Shown: in pieces, positions 23,770-36,130 of the stretch
How positions within the stretch are numbered: the first letter of the stretch is position 1
Layout: each line of letters opens with the position of its first letter
NCBI GenBank assembly: GCA_017654935.2
Contig: CM065693.1
Coordinates: forward strand, 20,274,091 to 20,338,090
Direction: 5' to 3'
DNA from: Phymorhynchus buccinoides
Taxonomy: Eukaryota; Mollusca; Gastropoda; Neogastropoda; Raphitomidae
DNA: 64,000 bases
Notes under the pieces: generated by a model
Seen by the model: the letters and a program-made list of their open reading frames with translations, nothing else
Database searches by the model: none
What the model was told of the DNA's origin: nothing
Made by a program: the position numbers and the translations under genes

Positions 23770-24184
23770 GGGAAGAAATATTTTGTTGTATGATGTTCCA
23801 GTTTTATTGAGTCTTCATGGGTCTGTTCAGGTCTGCTTGACTAGTAGAAGGTATTAGGTACTTTATAGGTATTAGGTACTTTATAGTCACAGAGGCATCT
23901 CTGTGAAATTCGGGTTGCTCCCACCTGGAGAGCGCGTTGCAGCCAGATGCGCGCCACCCAAAGTGACCAGACATCAGGGAAGAGAGAAGCGAGAAATGTG
24001 TTTTCAGGGATTTAACAACTATTGCCTGAAGTATGGAAACATGGCAGATGTATTTACTTGGGTTTTTCTTTGTTTTGAACACAGGTAGCTATTTGTGATG
24101 AAAGGGGAAACAAACCAGCAGCGATTTTTACTTTGGTTTTTGTCTTATGTTCACCTTCCTGTGATTATCATTTATCATTACAGC

Positions 24185-24312
24185 ACCTTCCAGCCGAAGT
24201 CGGACATGCTGGGCCTAACTATTTTTTAGTTAGGCGCATAACGGCAGCATGACGCATCTGCGCTCATAATTGACAGGAAACTGTCTGAGCGATCGAAGAA
24301 GAAGAAGAAGAT
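24185..24312 (+). mobile_element. R1 subfamily-B 3' fragment
   Basis: ccgaagtcggacatgctggg ... ctgtctgagcgatcgaagaa plus GAA tail; 5' part absent. Confidence 0.75.
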
Positions 24313-24357
24313 TACAGCACCATTCTCCTACGAAAACAGGACTCGCTGTGCTTACTA

Positions 24358-24690
24358 CTTCTTCTTCTGTGTTCCCAGGCCATATGGTCATAATCGTTAA
24401 GGTCCGTATGTGTCCGGTTTTCAGTTTTCAATGGTCTCCCCACTGCGTACAGCCGACACATTCCGATTTCAGAGTAGCTCAAAGGAGAAACATTATTTGG
24501 AAGATTTTGTTGAAAAAAAGGCAGATGAATGGGAACAATAAGTCAGAAAAATAGTAGATGATAGAAAGCAAATGGAAAAGGCAGAGTCAAAGAGAGAGAC
24601 AGATTAGAGGAAGTTACAAGCACAGAAGGTGGGGGAACTATTTGTATGGAAGACCCCCCCGGTATTCCCATGGGAGGGGGGGGGGGAGGG
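24358..24690 (-). mobile_element. R1 SINE-like element (subfamily A)
   Basis: Inverted relative to the fragment just before it, with tail ends 46 bp apart. Ends near the gtattcccatgggagg terminus. Confidence 0.75.
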
Positions 24691-25865
24691 GGGGGGTGTG
24701 CTTACTAAGCTGACACAGATAGGTTGTCTGCCAATGCGCTCATTCGTTTCCAGCATAATGCATTTATCGGTGGATTCTACCAGTCTTTTGCTTTCAAGAC
24801 ATATCTTGTGTTTCCTATGTGTTTGATTCATAGTCATTTTACTGCTCTCATTTTTTACCCTTGTTGTTTTTTGTGGGTTGTCGTCGTAATGTGATGACTG
24901 AGGATGTGTGCAATATTCCGTGGGGCAAGTAGATTGATCCTGTATCAAGTTTGATGTCCTCCATTTTTTTGTTTTGCTTGTGGGCTAGGAGAGGCCATTG
25001 GAGGAGGTGGGGGTGGGGGAAAGCTTTGCTAGATTTAACACTACTAGAACGCTGCAGTTTGGAACAGTGGGAAGAGTCTTGGGATGGATCAGTCTTGGCT
25101 GGATTTGTACATAATTATTGTTTCCTTGTTTTAAGATTTGACTTGAAAACGGTCATGAAATCCATCAGTAGAAGTGCTCTTTAATAAATAACTGTAGTGG
25201 TCTGACTTTGAGAAACGGCATCATACACTGTAATGTATGTGGGTGTTTGGCAATTGTAGGATGGACTCTCCACTGCCTTTTCTCATCAATCTTAGTGGGC
25301 TGTATGATTCTGTTCTGTTGCAAGGCATTCATGCACAATACTCCCCCCCCCCCCCCCCCCTGTCCCTTCCACCACTTGTTCACCATATATGCATGTGTAC
25401 AGTAATTTATGGCTCAAACTTGTATTGTTGATCCTTCCCCCAACACCAAAGTCCTTCTACGCTTGAGTTTACATCTAGTCGTTCGATTCTTTGGCCAATG
25501 AGATAATGTTAAGGAACGCTTTTTTTTTATTTTGTTGTCCCTTTGTACAGAGCCCCACTGAAGTTAGGGACGTGTGCAGAGGTTTGCACGCCAATGTTTG
25601 ATGCATGGAAGTCCGCAGAGTGTGACCATTGTGAGCTTATAGGGTTTGTTGATAGCGTCAGGTGTGCTTGTTTGTGCGAGTGTGGACGATGGTAAAGGGC
25701 TTTCTTTTTGTTATTGAATGTTTTGTGGTGTTGTGTTGAAAATGAAGACATTCCTTCGAAGATAATGTGTACACTACACAGTCTAAGATCGTCTCTGTGT
25801 TGCTATTTTTGATTGTTTATGTGCTCTAGCCTCCTACTCTCTCTTCATTTCTGTTCTGCGGTTCC
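24691..25865. other. Intergenic, no gene seen
   Basis: Unique sequence with a poly-C run (25341-25360). Confidence 0.5.
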
Positions 25866-26104
25866 CTCTGTCGCATGAAAATAGGTAGCTCGTAAAAATA
25901 AAAAGCTCGCTACCTATGACAGTGTATATTTGCGACATTGAGCATGAACCACAAATTTCACTTTTTTCTAGGGTTAGGGATAGGGTTAGGGTTAGAGTTA
26001 GTTAAATGGTTAAAGTACAGAAAAAGTGAAATTTGTGGTTGTCGCAAATACAGACTCTCATAGTAGCGAGCTTTTTATTTTTACGAGCTACCTTTTTTCA
26101 TGCG
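25866..26104. mobile_element. Second palindromic element with a TTAGGG core
   Basis: Arms gtcgcatgaaaataggtagctcg and inverse (gagctaccttttttcatgcg), inner arms accacaaatttcactttttt and inverse, and a centre with (gggtta)n at 25971-25997. Unrelated in arm sequence to the 8405-8910 element. Confidence 0.7.
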
Positions 26105-26637
26105 ACACCCTCCACCCCATCTCTCTTATTCCAATAGTGTTTGAGATATGGTGGCGGTATGTGTTTGGAGAATGCATTGTTACTAAGCGCATTCAGTTCT
26201 AAGATTTGTTCAACTAAATCGTTGCATAGTCCACATCTTGAAATACCTTTTCCTCTTTGACCGTCTTTGTCTCGGTTGTTTTAAAGTGGTAGTTTGTTGG
26301 ATTTTTTTCCCCAGCAGTGTAATTACTAATGCCATGAAAGTTTAAACAACAAATAAGAATCTTGTTTCATTATATTTGAAATGTTTTTGGCCTCAAACAA
26401 GCAATATATTAGCGTCACTGCTACAGTATTAGCAAGGCAACATACACTTTTACGAGCGTTTTCATTGTTTGGACACATGAACTGTGCTCACCCTTTTTTA
26501 AAGGAAAGCTCTTTGTGCATGTCTGTTGTCATCATATTTATTTTTTTCTTTGTCTTGAGTTATACTGGAAAGACAATATGCTTGACTGTCATCTGCAACT
26601 TCTTTATAATGACAAAATTTTACAGTCAATTTTGTAA
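26105..26637. other. Intergenic, no gene seen
   Basis: AT-rich unique sequence. The 92-codon frame at 26381-26659 has no recognisable motif or splice context. Confidence 0.45.
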
Positions 26638-27124
26638 TACAGTGGAGCATCCCTTATAAGACCCCCGTTATAAGACTCCCTCCCACTTAAAGACCCCCTG
26701 ACCCGAAGAATTTTCTTTCTAAAAATGCATTGAGATCACCGAGAGAAATCTTTCTGCATAAACCGCACCACGCAGTTTTCTTCGGTTACCCTCAAATCAA
26801 GCGTCTAAGGTGGTCATTTTTACCTGATTTTTGTTGTTGCCAGGTGTGACTCCCATACAAATTCCCCCAAATTCAAAGCGATACAGCACTTTGAAGAGCA
26901 GCCTCATTTTGAATTTGGGGGAATTTGTATGTGGGTCACACACCCGGCCAGAAAAAAAATCAAGGGACTTAGTTTTGCTGGGTCAGTGTCTCTTTAAGAC
27001 CTACTTCTCTGAGACATTGCCCTTCTTTGTAAATATTAAAATTACCTCCCTTGTACAACTCCCTCCCATTTAAGACCGCATTTGGGGTGATTTTTGAATG
27101 TCTTATATGGGAGGTTCCACTGTA
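26638..27124. mobile_element. Family-S MITE interrupted by a palindromic insert
   Basis: tacagtggagcatcccttat at the left, atgggaggttccactgta at the right. The middle holds a hairpin (cccatacaaattcccccaaa against its inverse) related to the 35.7 and 54.9 kb elements. Confidence 0.75.
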
Positions 27125-27748
27125 CACGTATTCTTTACTTTTAAACCAGGACACACCATATATAAATTATAAGTTAATGATTAACATCAGCAGACCTTTG
27201 ACAAGTGCCAGGAGTGCAATGGAAAGGGAGCGAATGACTGGTGTGAATGGAGGGAGACAAGGCATGAGTTCTGGTTGAGTGTTTTTGTTGGTATAGGGAA
27301 CAGCAAAAAGTGCCTGCTGGGGCATTATAGTGGGGGGGGGGGGGGGGGGGGGGGCTGACACACGGATTGCCTGCACCTTTTTATGCCATGGAAGAAAATA
27401 ACTGAATTTTGGTGTAGTAACCCGTCTAAAGGGGCCGTCACACACATGCAATTTCTATCCCGACTGACGATGCGACACCTGCGAGGCATGATTCACATGA
27501 AATACATCACTGTACTATTTTTCCCACTACTCCCACTATTTCTCTCCCACTGACCTTTGGACTGATTGTGAACTATGCTCACAAGAGGAAAATCAACAAC
27601 CTGCCAACTTTGCTGTCTTCACTTCATGACCAAGTGCTTAGGGCACGACACTTCATGACTAAGTGCTTAGGGCACGAAACGTTGAACTCTCACGGGTATG
27701 TTACCCACCATTCTTACGTTGAAATACATCCGTGCATGGAATTCTGAG

Positions 27749-27845
27749 CCTTTTGGCTAAGACGAAACGTTGACCCTGGTTGGTTTGTTCAGCCCGTCGT
27801 ACATGGCGAAAACCGATACGCGACGTTAAACTGAACTTCCATCCT
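27749..27845 (+). mobile_element. U2-headed SINE, 5'-decayed copy
   Basis: Keeps ccttttggctaaga from the U2 snRNA 5' end, then the body tggttcagcccgtcgtacat-like and cgacgttaaactgaacttcc shared with the copy at 36003. Confidence 0.6.
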
Positions 27846-27948
27846 TAACTTCATTCATGTAGACCCCCAATACACATATCGCATAAAATGTCAGTTACAA
27901 AAATATATAATCAGATTCCTGTAATGGGGACTACAAATTTGAGCAAAA

Positions 27949-28903
27949 TCAGTGGAGCCTTCTTATAAGACCTTCAGTGGAGCCTCCCTTATAAGACCTT
28001 CAGTGGAGCCTCCCTTTAAGACCTACAGTGGGCCTCCCTTATAAACCTTCAGTGGAGCCTCCCTTATAAGACCTTCTCCCTTATAAGCCTTTGGAGCCTC
28101 CCTTATAAGACAGTGGAGCCTCCCTTATAAGATTCAGTGGAGCCTCCCTTATAAGATTCAGTGGAGCCTCCCTTATAAGACCTTCAGTGGCCTCCCTTAT
28201 AAGACCTTGTGGAGCCTCCCAGACCTTCAGTGGAGTCCCTTATAAGTACATGGCCTCCCTTATAAGACCTTCAGTGGAGCCTCCCTTATAAGACCTTCAT
28301 AAGACAGCGAGCCTCCCTTATAAGAAGCCTCCCTTATAAGAACTTCAGTGGAGCATCCTTATAAGACTTCAGTGGAGCCTCATAAGTCAGACTCCCTTAT
28401 AAGACACGTATCTCATATAAGACCTTCAGTGGAGCCTCCCAAAAGCGGAGCCTATTTTATAAGACCTTCATGGGGACTACCTTCAGTGGAGCCTCCCTTA
28501 TAAGACTTCAGTGGAGCCTCCCTTATAAGACCTTCAGTGGAGCCTCCCTTATAAGACCTTCAGTGGAGCCTCCCTTATAAGACCTTCAGCGGAGCCTCCC
28601 TTATAAGACCTTCAGTGGAGCCTCCCTTATAAGACCTTCAGTGGAGCCTCCCTTATAAGACCTTCAGTGGAGCCTCCCTTATAAGACCTTCAGTGGAGCC
28701 TCCCTTATAAGACCTTCAGTGGAGCCTCCCTTATAAGACCTTCAGTGGAGCCTCCCTTATAAGACCTTCAGTGGAGCCTCCCTTATAAGACCTTCAGTGG
28801 AGCCTCCCTTATAAGACCTTCAGTGGAGCCTCCCTTATAAGACCTTCAGTGGAGCCTCCCTTATAAGACCTTCAGTGGAGCCTCCCTTATAAGACCTTCA
28901 AAA
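27949..28903. repeat. 26-bp satellite derived from the family-S MITE end
   Basis: About 35 units of cagtggagcctcccttataa gacctt. The left part is scrambled with partial units; the right part (28480-28903) is almost perfectly regular. The unit is the terminal inverted repeat of the family-S MITE. Confidence 0.93.
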
Positions 28904-29721
28904 ATCATCCCAAATGAGGTCTTATATGGGAGGGGTCTTTAATTAAGGGAGGTAATTTTAATACTTACAAAGAAGGGCAATGTCTCGGAGAAGTAGGTCT
29001 TATGTGGGAGTCATTTTAATCTTACAAAGAAGGGCAGAGAAGTAGGTCTTATGTGGGAGCGAGTCTTATAAGGGAGGTCATTGTAATACTTACAAAGAAG
29101 GGCAATGTCTCAGAGAAGTAGGTCTTATGTGGGAGAGAGTCTTATAAGGGAGGTCATTTTAACTCGCTCGGCACTGGCCGGTTGCTTCCCCTTACAACCG
29201 TTTAGGACGGGCCATTCGACTAGGTTCGAAAACCCATCACCACAAAAAAGTTATGAAAAGTTATGGACTTGATATTTTCAGATAAGATTACTAACACCAT
29301 GCACTAAACGATCGTAAAATATGAGATTTCATACCTTCGTCGTTTGTCTCCTATTGACAAAAACAGCTAACACATAGAAAGAAGGAACATTTCACCTTCC
29401 GATCTTTGACCCCCCTCTACAACCAAACCTGAATGGGAAGTCTGCAATGATTGGTTGATTTCAAGAGATGCAAGGTCAAAGCAAACTGAAAATAGGTTAT
29501 GACTTTGCACCGGAAAGCTGGTTACACGCCAGAAATCAAAACCACTTGAAAACTCTTATGAGCCGGATCCGGGCCATTCGTCCTAAACGGTTGTATGAGC
29601 CGGATCCGGCTCATTCGTCCTGAGTGAGTTACTTATAAAGAAGGCCAATGTCTCAGAGAAGTAGGTCTTATGTGGGAGGGAGTCTTATAACGGGAGGTCT
29701 TATAAGGGAGGTTCCACTGTA
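28904..29721. mobile_element. Remaining family-S MITE body with repeated segment
   Basis: Continues from the satellite into the normal MITE interior (aaaaatcatcccaaatgagg). The segment cttacaaagaagggcaatgt ... cttatgtgggag is repeated, and it ends gggaggttccactgta. Confidence 0.8.
29159..29633. mobile_element. MITE (ACTCGCTCGG ends) nested in family-S body
   Basis: TTAACTCGCTCGG at the left and ctgagtgagtta at the right. Interior aaccgtttaggacgggccat and agccggatccgg. The second copy is at 32749-33228. The host sequence continues on the other side. Confidence 0.75.
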
Positions 29722-29934
29722 GTAGGATTTCATTTTAGACAGTGGTATTTCACAAGAATCATGCCTTACAAATGTCACAGTTGGATCGTACTTGGATCCT
29801 ATGCAGTGTGGCGGCCCCTTAAAATCAACTTCCATTCATTCCTATTTCAGATCCGACGTATGTAATGTGTGTGCCTGTGTTTATTTTGCATATGTAAAAT
29901 AATTTGAGAGATTAAAGCCAAAAGGTGCCGTCTC

Positions 29935-30290
29935 AAAAGGAATACAGTCGCCTTGGCATCAGGCTGTGTCAGACCAATCGACATAAGCTAGAACACCAAG
30001 GCTACATCAAAATGATGTTATGCTCTGCATAGTTTTTTTGTGCTCTGCATAGTTATGCCGGGATTGTCTTTAGCCATGGCAAGCTCCTAGCATAACATCG
30101 TCGGTCTCCAAAATCCTCCGAAGTCGGAGTTTGGCTGCCCACATGGCTGGGTAATCAAAAATGGTCACACACGTAATGTTCTCATCCCTGGTTGTGGCAT
30201 TTGTACCATGGTGTTCGATTGCTTCGACTGTTGGGATGATCCCTGGAGTCTTTAAGCCAGGGAACGACAACAACAACAACAACAAAAGGA
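29935..30290 (+). mobile_element. SINE-like element with (AAC)n tail
   Basis: ggctgcccacatggctgggt ... gatgatccctggagtcttta, then (aac)n. Inverted relatives at 36770-36950 and 49896-50100 carry a (gtt)n start and the same ggctgcccacatgg-type end. Confidence 0.65.
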
Positions 30291-30666
30291 ATAGTTATAC
30301 AGAAGGTTGGTGTTACCGTTTGGCTTTTACACTTTGAAACTCATGTGTCGCACTCCAGTGGATGTCTTCATACAGGTCTCTTTGTGCTGCTAAAACTCTC
30401 TCCGTGTTTGGTTTGCCGCTTTCTGTCTGAATGTCCCCTTGTATGTGAATGATGCGGTTTTGTATACGTGTCGGGGTCTGAAGTATGTAGACCTGCCCTC
30501 AAGGATTAAATTGCTATTTAACTACAAAACGACACTCGTGTTGTGTAGTGTGTACGTGCATAGTTGAGCGTGTGTGATTGCGTCGTTCTAATATTTCCAA
30601 CCTCTCTTCTTTGAGACAAACTGAGGTTCTATGTGCCACACAACCTTTGTACCTAGTCCTTTGTCG

Positions 30667-30965
30667 TCTTCTGCGTTCCCAGGCCATAATGGGTAAGGTA
30701 CGTATGTGCCTGTTTTTCAGTTTTCACTGGTCTCCCCGCTGTGTACAGCCGATTTCAGAGGAGCTCAAATGCGAAAACAAATTTGGAAGATTTTTTTGAA
30801 AAAAGGCAGGAGAATGGGCCAATAAGTAAGAAAGATAGTAGATAGAAAGCAAAGGGAAAAGGCAGAGTCAAATGAGAGTGGCAGATAAGAGGAAGTTACA
30901 AGCACAGAACTTCCAGAAGGTGGGGGAACTATTTTTACGAAAGACCCCCAGTATCCCCAAGGGGA
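30667..30965 (-). mobile_element. R1 SINE-like element (subfamily A)
   Basis: cttctgcgttcccaggccat ... ccagaaggtgggggaactat ... gtatccccaaggggag; full length on the - strand. Confidence 0.8.
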
Positions 30966-31021
30966 GTATCTAGTCCATTCAGCTTTTTGAAAGTCATACA
31001 TTGACGTACATTGATATCATG

Positions 31022-31545
31022 TTAAAGGGACACCCTGACGGATTAGTTTTTTTGCAAGAAACAGGTCGAGATCACCAGAAAGAGCCTTTTCAAGGATCGG
31101 AACACCCACTTTGCTCTGGTTTCCTATAAATCAAACCATCAAAACGGCGATTCCTCCTTGGTGGAGTTGCCGGAGAGAGAAGCCATTTTGGATGGACGGG
31201 GTGGGTGGAGGACAGAGTGGTTGAAGCTTTTTCTTCTTCGTAGTGCAGCACACAAAAAATTGGAGCTATTTCCTTTGTTGTGAGCGAAACCCCTTTTGTT
31301 AAACTGTAAATAAAAAGGCTTGTATTGTGGAAATTTCGTGATTTGGTCTAAGAGACTCAGGCGGCCAGCGAAAGCCACATGCCTTCTTTTCACTAAAATA
31401 ATCTGACTTCCAGCACCTCCGCCAAGGAGGAATCGCCGATTTGTTTGATTTCTAGGAAACCAGAGCAAAATGAGTGTTGCGATCTCTGTAAAGGGTGTTT
31501 TCCTGGTGATCTTGCAAAAACTCATCCGACAGGGTGCCCCTCTAA
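31022..31545. mobile_element. Long-TIR foldback element, family V, second copy
   Basis: TTAAAGGGACACCCTGACGG at the left; right arm ends cagggtgcccctctaa. Arms match those of 4203-4756. Confidence 0.75.
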
Positions 31546-32748
31546 GGCATCATCCTAGCAGAGGCTATTACTACAGTGAAATAGGAATGGTCACGTATGC
31601 AAAAATAAATTGCTATGATACTGGTGAATTTGAATAATCAAAAACATAGGAAATAGTTATAATATGCCCCGATTTTTTTTTTTTTTTTTTTTTTATCTTA
31701 TTCTTAGCAGCTTTTAACACATAGGTTATATATCCCAGTTTATCTCCAGTTTCGTAAAGTGAATGGTTTTGAACCAAAAAAAACCGTAAGATCATTGGAT
31801 AGAAAGAGAAGCACAACACTCCATTCACATTTTAGTTTTCGCATTTCGTAAAAAGTCGTTTTGCAACATTCCACAAACTTTTATTTCAGATATTCACAGA
31901 ACAACAAAAATTACAAATATTTACATTCACGCCTTTACTTGATAAAGATATAGTAATAATATAATAATCCACATGAATGGTACCAAAATTTTAACACAGA
32001 AAATGTATAAATTATCAGCATACCAAGCAATAATGAAGGGGGGAAAAACGGCTTAAGATGTTATAATTCTTAAACACCAGTTTACAATTTTCATGCCAAG
32101 TGAAAAGTAACAAAATCGAACATGTTACTCGCTCATCCACCAAAAACATTAACAGTTTGTGACAAACTGTTTCTTCCGCTTCATCAGTGGGAAGGGGCAC
32201 ATTAGGGTGGGCGTGAAGACGAGAAGAAATCTCAAATACAAATGTGACAGACTATAGGAAAGCCAGGCTAAAGTCGGAAATTATCACTTTTGACGTTTTT
32301 ATATAATCTGAAAGTTTAAATTCTACAGACTGAAAAGCAAAAAGCAGAATTGATCTATCTGGCATAGTCTTTTTTTTATAATTTTTTAAAGTTGACAAAA
32401 TACACAGAATCAAGTATAACTAAGCTACCTGTTTTTGTGCATTGCTAAGAATGTCTCTCACTGACTTTAGCCGGGTTTTCCCATACTCTGTCACAAATGT
32501 GTACGCACAAACGTAACAAATCAATTTCAACATGGAACGACATTGGAATGATTTTCATAACAATATTCTTCTTCTCTTGTTGCTGTCATCATCATCACCA
32601 ACAGACACCCTCACACTCTCCAAGTATTCACAGCTTCTTTCCTTCCACGCCATGGTAAATGAGAATAAACATGAGCGCATCTTTCTGACACTTGACTCCT
32701 AGCTACAACGCTGAAAGTTACCCCCTCAAATGAAATAGTTATAAATGC
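31546..32748. other. AT-rich sequence, possible distal end of SCAMP 3' UTR
   Basis: No gene seen. An AATAAA on the - strand lies at 31880-31885. A very long SCAMP 3' UTR reaching here would be unusual, so this is only a possibility. Confidence 0.2.
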
Positions 32749-33228
32749 TTAACTCACTCGGGACGAATGAGCTGGATCCTGCTCATGGCTCGCACAACCG
32801 TTTAGGATGAATGGCCCGGATCCGGCGAGTTTTCAAGAGGTTTTGATTTCTGGCTCTGGCGTGTAACCAGCTTTCCAGTGCGACGTCATAACCTACTTTC
32901 AGTTTGCTTTGACCTCGCCTCTCTTGAAATCAACCAATCATTGCATAGTTTACATTCAGTTTTGGTTGTAGAGGGGGGTCAAAGATCGGAATGTGAAATG
33001 TTCCTTCTTTCTATGTGTTAGCTGTTTTCGTCAATAGGAGACAAAACGACAGAGGTATGGAATCTAATATTTTACGATCGTTTAGTGCATGGTGTTGCTA
33101 ATTTTGTCTGAAAATATTGATGCCTAACTCTTCATAACTTGGTTTTGGTGATTGTTTTACAAATCTAGTCAAATGCCCAGTCCCCACAGAACAAGGGGAA
33201 ATAATTCAGCCAGTCCCGAGTGAGTTAA
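32749..33228. mobile_element. 480-bp MITE, TTAACTCACTCGGGAC ends
   Basis: TIR TTAACTCACTCGGGAC / GTCCCGAGTGAGTTAA, with TTAA at both ends. Full-length relative of 29159-29633. Confidence 0.8.
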
Positions 33229-33478
33229 TAATAGCAAATGAGAAGCCCTAGCCTTTGAAAAATAAAGCTGAATTTATTAAACCATTGCTAAGCACCCACA
33301 CATTCTTTCCTCTGAAATATTAAAGGGAAAATGAAATAAAATTATTATGCAGTCTAACATGTGGTTGTACGCAGCTTTATTCATGATAAATAATTGTGTG
33401 AGATAAGCTAACAACTCTGCCTGAAACCGGGGGTGTTGCAGACAAAAATAGTTGCTTACAAGAAAGAAGGGCGATACC

Positions 33479-33712
33479 TTAACCCCTTGACTGGACTGCC
33501 AGAGAAAATTAAAAGAAAAAATCATTGGGCAAATCATAACATGAAAAAGACAACTGATAGAGCCAATCTGAGAAAATGGTCTGGGGATATTACTCTCTTG
33601 ACTATGTTAGAGCAAAAGCCAGCATATCAGGGTTATTCCTCTTCATCTGATAACATCCTCAGTAATGTCATCAGGTCAGTACGTAATGCGTTGGTGGCAG
33701 TCAATGGGTTAA
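33479..33712. mobile_element. Family-T MITE, TTAA ends
   Basis: TTAACCCCTTGACTGGACTG at the left and tggcagtcaatgggttaa at the right, with the usual atcattgggcaaatcat interior. Confidence 0.85.
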
Positions 33713-35495
33713 TGGTAAAAAAAAGCTGCTTCTTCAAGCTTGAAGCACTCACCTGTCAAAATGTCTAACAAAATGTACATAACCTGGATATCTCGACCAA
33801 GATGATGCCGTTGTTTGGATTCTCTATCAAAAAGCCGCCTCAACTGAAATAAACTAAAGCAATAATTTGTACTTTAGCGCTGTTTATCAATACTTGTACT
33901 GCAACAAAAGTTAACATTGAGGACAGTGGTTTTTTTGGTCATTTAGCCATCCCAAATCACTAGTCTGTTTAATGTACTCTCTTCTGATTACGAATAACCA
34001 AATAAAAAAGAATCCCAATCATTTGTTTTATTGTCACCCAGACCAGATCACTGCTTACAATTCTTATGTTTAAATTTCCTGGCCAGAAAATACTATGTGC
34101 TATCAATTAATCCGATGCCTGCAGCCCGCCCCCCCCCCCCCCCCCCCCCCAAGTTACAAGTTCATTGGTTTATGACTTCATTCACCAAAAGCACTCCATG
34201 TTAACATAACAGACCTGTTTACCCCAAATCTTCACTGTCAGTAATCCCAAGCTCTGAAAACAGTAATTTCAGGCATCTGTCCATAATTTTGCTGTACGAG
34301 AAATCCTTTCACCAGAATTTGTCGCTGCCGTCAAACCTTTTGTTGGTGGGGGTGGGGGTGGGGTATGCTGCAACTTCCCATCCAAACCCAACTTCGACAA
34401 CTGCCGAAATTTTGCACTTCGTACCTAGAAAAATGGCGGCATGGAGAAATAAACCGGAAGTATTCATTCAAGGGACATCACTCGAAATGATACCTTTGAT
34501 AGCAGACGACACAGTAGCGAGTACGGCTCAAACGCCATGCCTTCTTTTGATTATTTCTTCTTTTTTTTCGCACTCATTCAGCGGAAATGCAGATTTTTGT
34601 GTGTTGCTGACCGTAATAGCGTAATCGGAGGTCTCAAAACGTAATAATTACAGACAAATCTGTAGGGAAAACAGGTCTGACATACATAATCACATCAGAC
34701 GGGGCAAAAAGACAGCAAATATCACCAAGTAGCCCATGCTCAAAGCACTAAGTCAACCGATATGCTAAACATAATGTACATCAACCCTTTAAAGTTTTCC
34801 AAGGATTTTTTTCATGTACATATATGTATATATTGCCTTCATAGCAGTCAATTTAAAAACAAAACAAAACATACACACACAAACGCAATTAATCCAACAA
34901 GGTGCAAAACCAAACAATTGATTCATCTGTTAGTACATGATTTTGTAATTTACATAATTTTATTCTACCTGCTATTATCACAACAAAAAACAACAAGCAA
35001 CCAACCACACTCCAGCAATCTTCCACAACACTCCATGAGGAAAAAGGGGGAACAGGGTATGTAATGGGGGAGAGTGGAAGGGAGGGAAGGGAGAAATCCT
35101 CAGCATATTAGTAGAACTTCTGGTAAAATTCACATTTTTGCCTGTAAGAGAAGATAATCTGATGACGGAAAGAGACACCTGTTTTGCTCTTATCTGTCAT
35201 CAAATGATCTCCCTTACAGGCGAAAATGTGGATATAGCCGGACTTTAAAAAAATTGTTATTGTTGATGCTTTCAGTGCATTCTACGAGATATGAAATTTC
35301 CATCGGAAGTATTGCCCTTATGGTGACACAATGCTCTACCAGACACCGTTGATGGTAAAAAACAGAAAAGCATAGAAAGAAAATGAACAAAGGATGTGCA
35401 CTAACAGAAAGCAATGATGATAACCTTACCACCTGTCCCTGACCCAAAAAAGCATTACCTTGAACTCGTAGATATTTAATTCACTACTTGTGGCG
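33713..35495. other. Intergenic, no gene seen
   Basis: AT-rich unique sequence, a poly-C run (34127-34150), and a diverged short inverted repeat near 35130-35230 (aaaattcacatttttgcctg against aggcgaaaatgtgg). No splice context supports any of the short frames. Confidence 0.45.
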
Positions 35496-35955
35496 GTGCC
35501 AAAGGATGTGCTGAGGCGTAACAGCTACAGCAATGTATGATAATTGGGACTTTACCACTGCCTGTGCCTCCTGTTCCAACCAATTTGTATTTACAAATGT
35601 CCCATATGCGTCTGATTCAGACCAAGAGGACGTAAAACTCCATTTTCTCTCTGTCTTGTGTTACTCTAAACATGTACGATTAAGTCCCTTGTTTTTTTCT
35701 GGGTAGCTGTGACACACATACAAATGCCCCCAACTTCAAATTGAGGCTGCTCTTTAAAATAATGTTTCGTTTTCTTCTTCTTCTGCGTTCCAAAAATGCT
35801 GATGGCCGGTTGATCAAACCCGAATTTTGATGGTTTTAATGAAATTTGGGGGCATTTGTATGGGAGTCAAACCTGGTCAAAACAAGATTTCTTACCAGCT
35901 TTAAGAGGGAAAGCACGTGAAACCTGTCATTTTGACACGTGACCTGGTGGGTCTT
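35495..35955. mobile_element. Family-P fragment followed by family-U element
   Basis: acttgtggcggtgccaaagg ... ccaagaggacgtaaaactcc, then agtcccttgtttttttctgg ... cacgtgacctggtgggtctt. The second part matches 54844-55075 apart from a short insert (tctgcgttcc) near its centre. Confidence 0.55.
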
Positions 35956-36002
35956 TAACAGTAGAGTTTGTCACTTTGCAGCAATGTTCAATATTAATTA
36001 TG

Positions 36003-36130
36003 ATCGCTTCTCGGCCTTTTGGCTAAGACAGTGATTCAGGAACATAAATTTTTCTTTATACCCTGGTTGGTTGGTTCAGCCCGTCGTACATGGCGAAAGC
36101 CGATACACGACGTTAAACTGAACTTCTATC
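36003..36130 (+). mobile_element. SINE with U2 snRNA-derived head
   Basis: The first 26 bases (36003-36028) match the conserved 5' end of U2 snRNA exactly: ATCGCTTCTCGGCCTTTTGG then CTAAGA. The match stops before the branch-site recognition region. The body shares ccctggttggttggttcagc and cgacgttaaactgaactt with 27749-27845. Not a functional U2 gene. Confidence 0.75.

Noticed and set aside
34289..34624. 111-codon frame in the intergenic region
   Set aside because: No splice context, no motif, mixed composition; likely chance.
36003..36028. Functional U2 snRNA gene
   Set aside because: Only the first 26 bases match; the branch-recognition, Sm-site and stem regions are absent.
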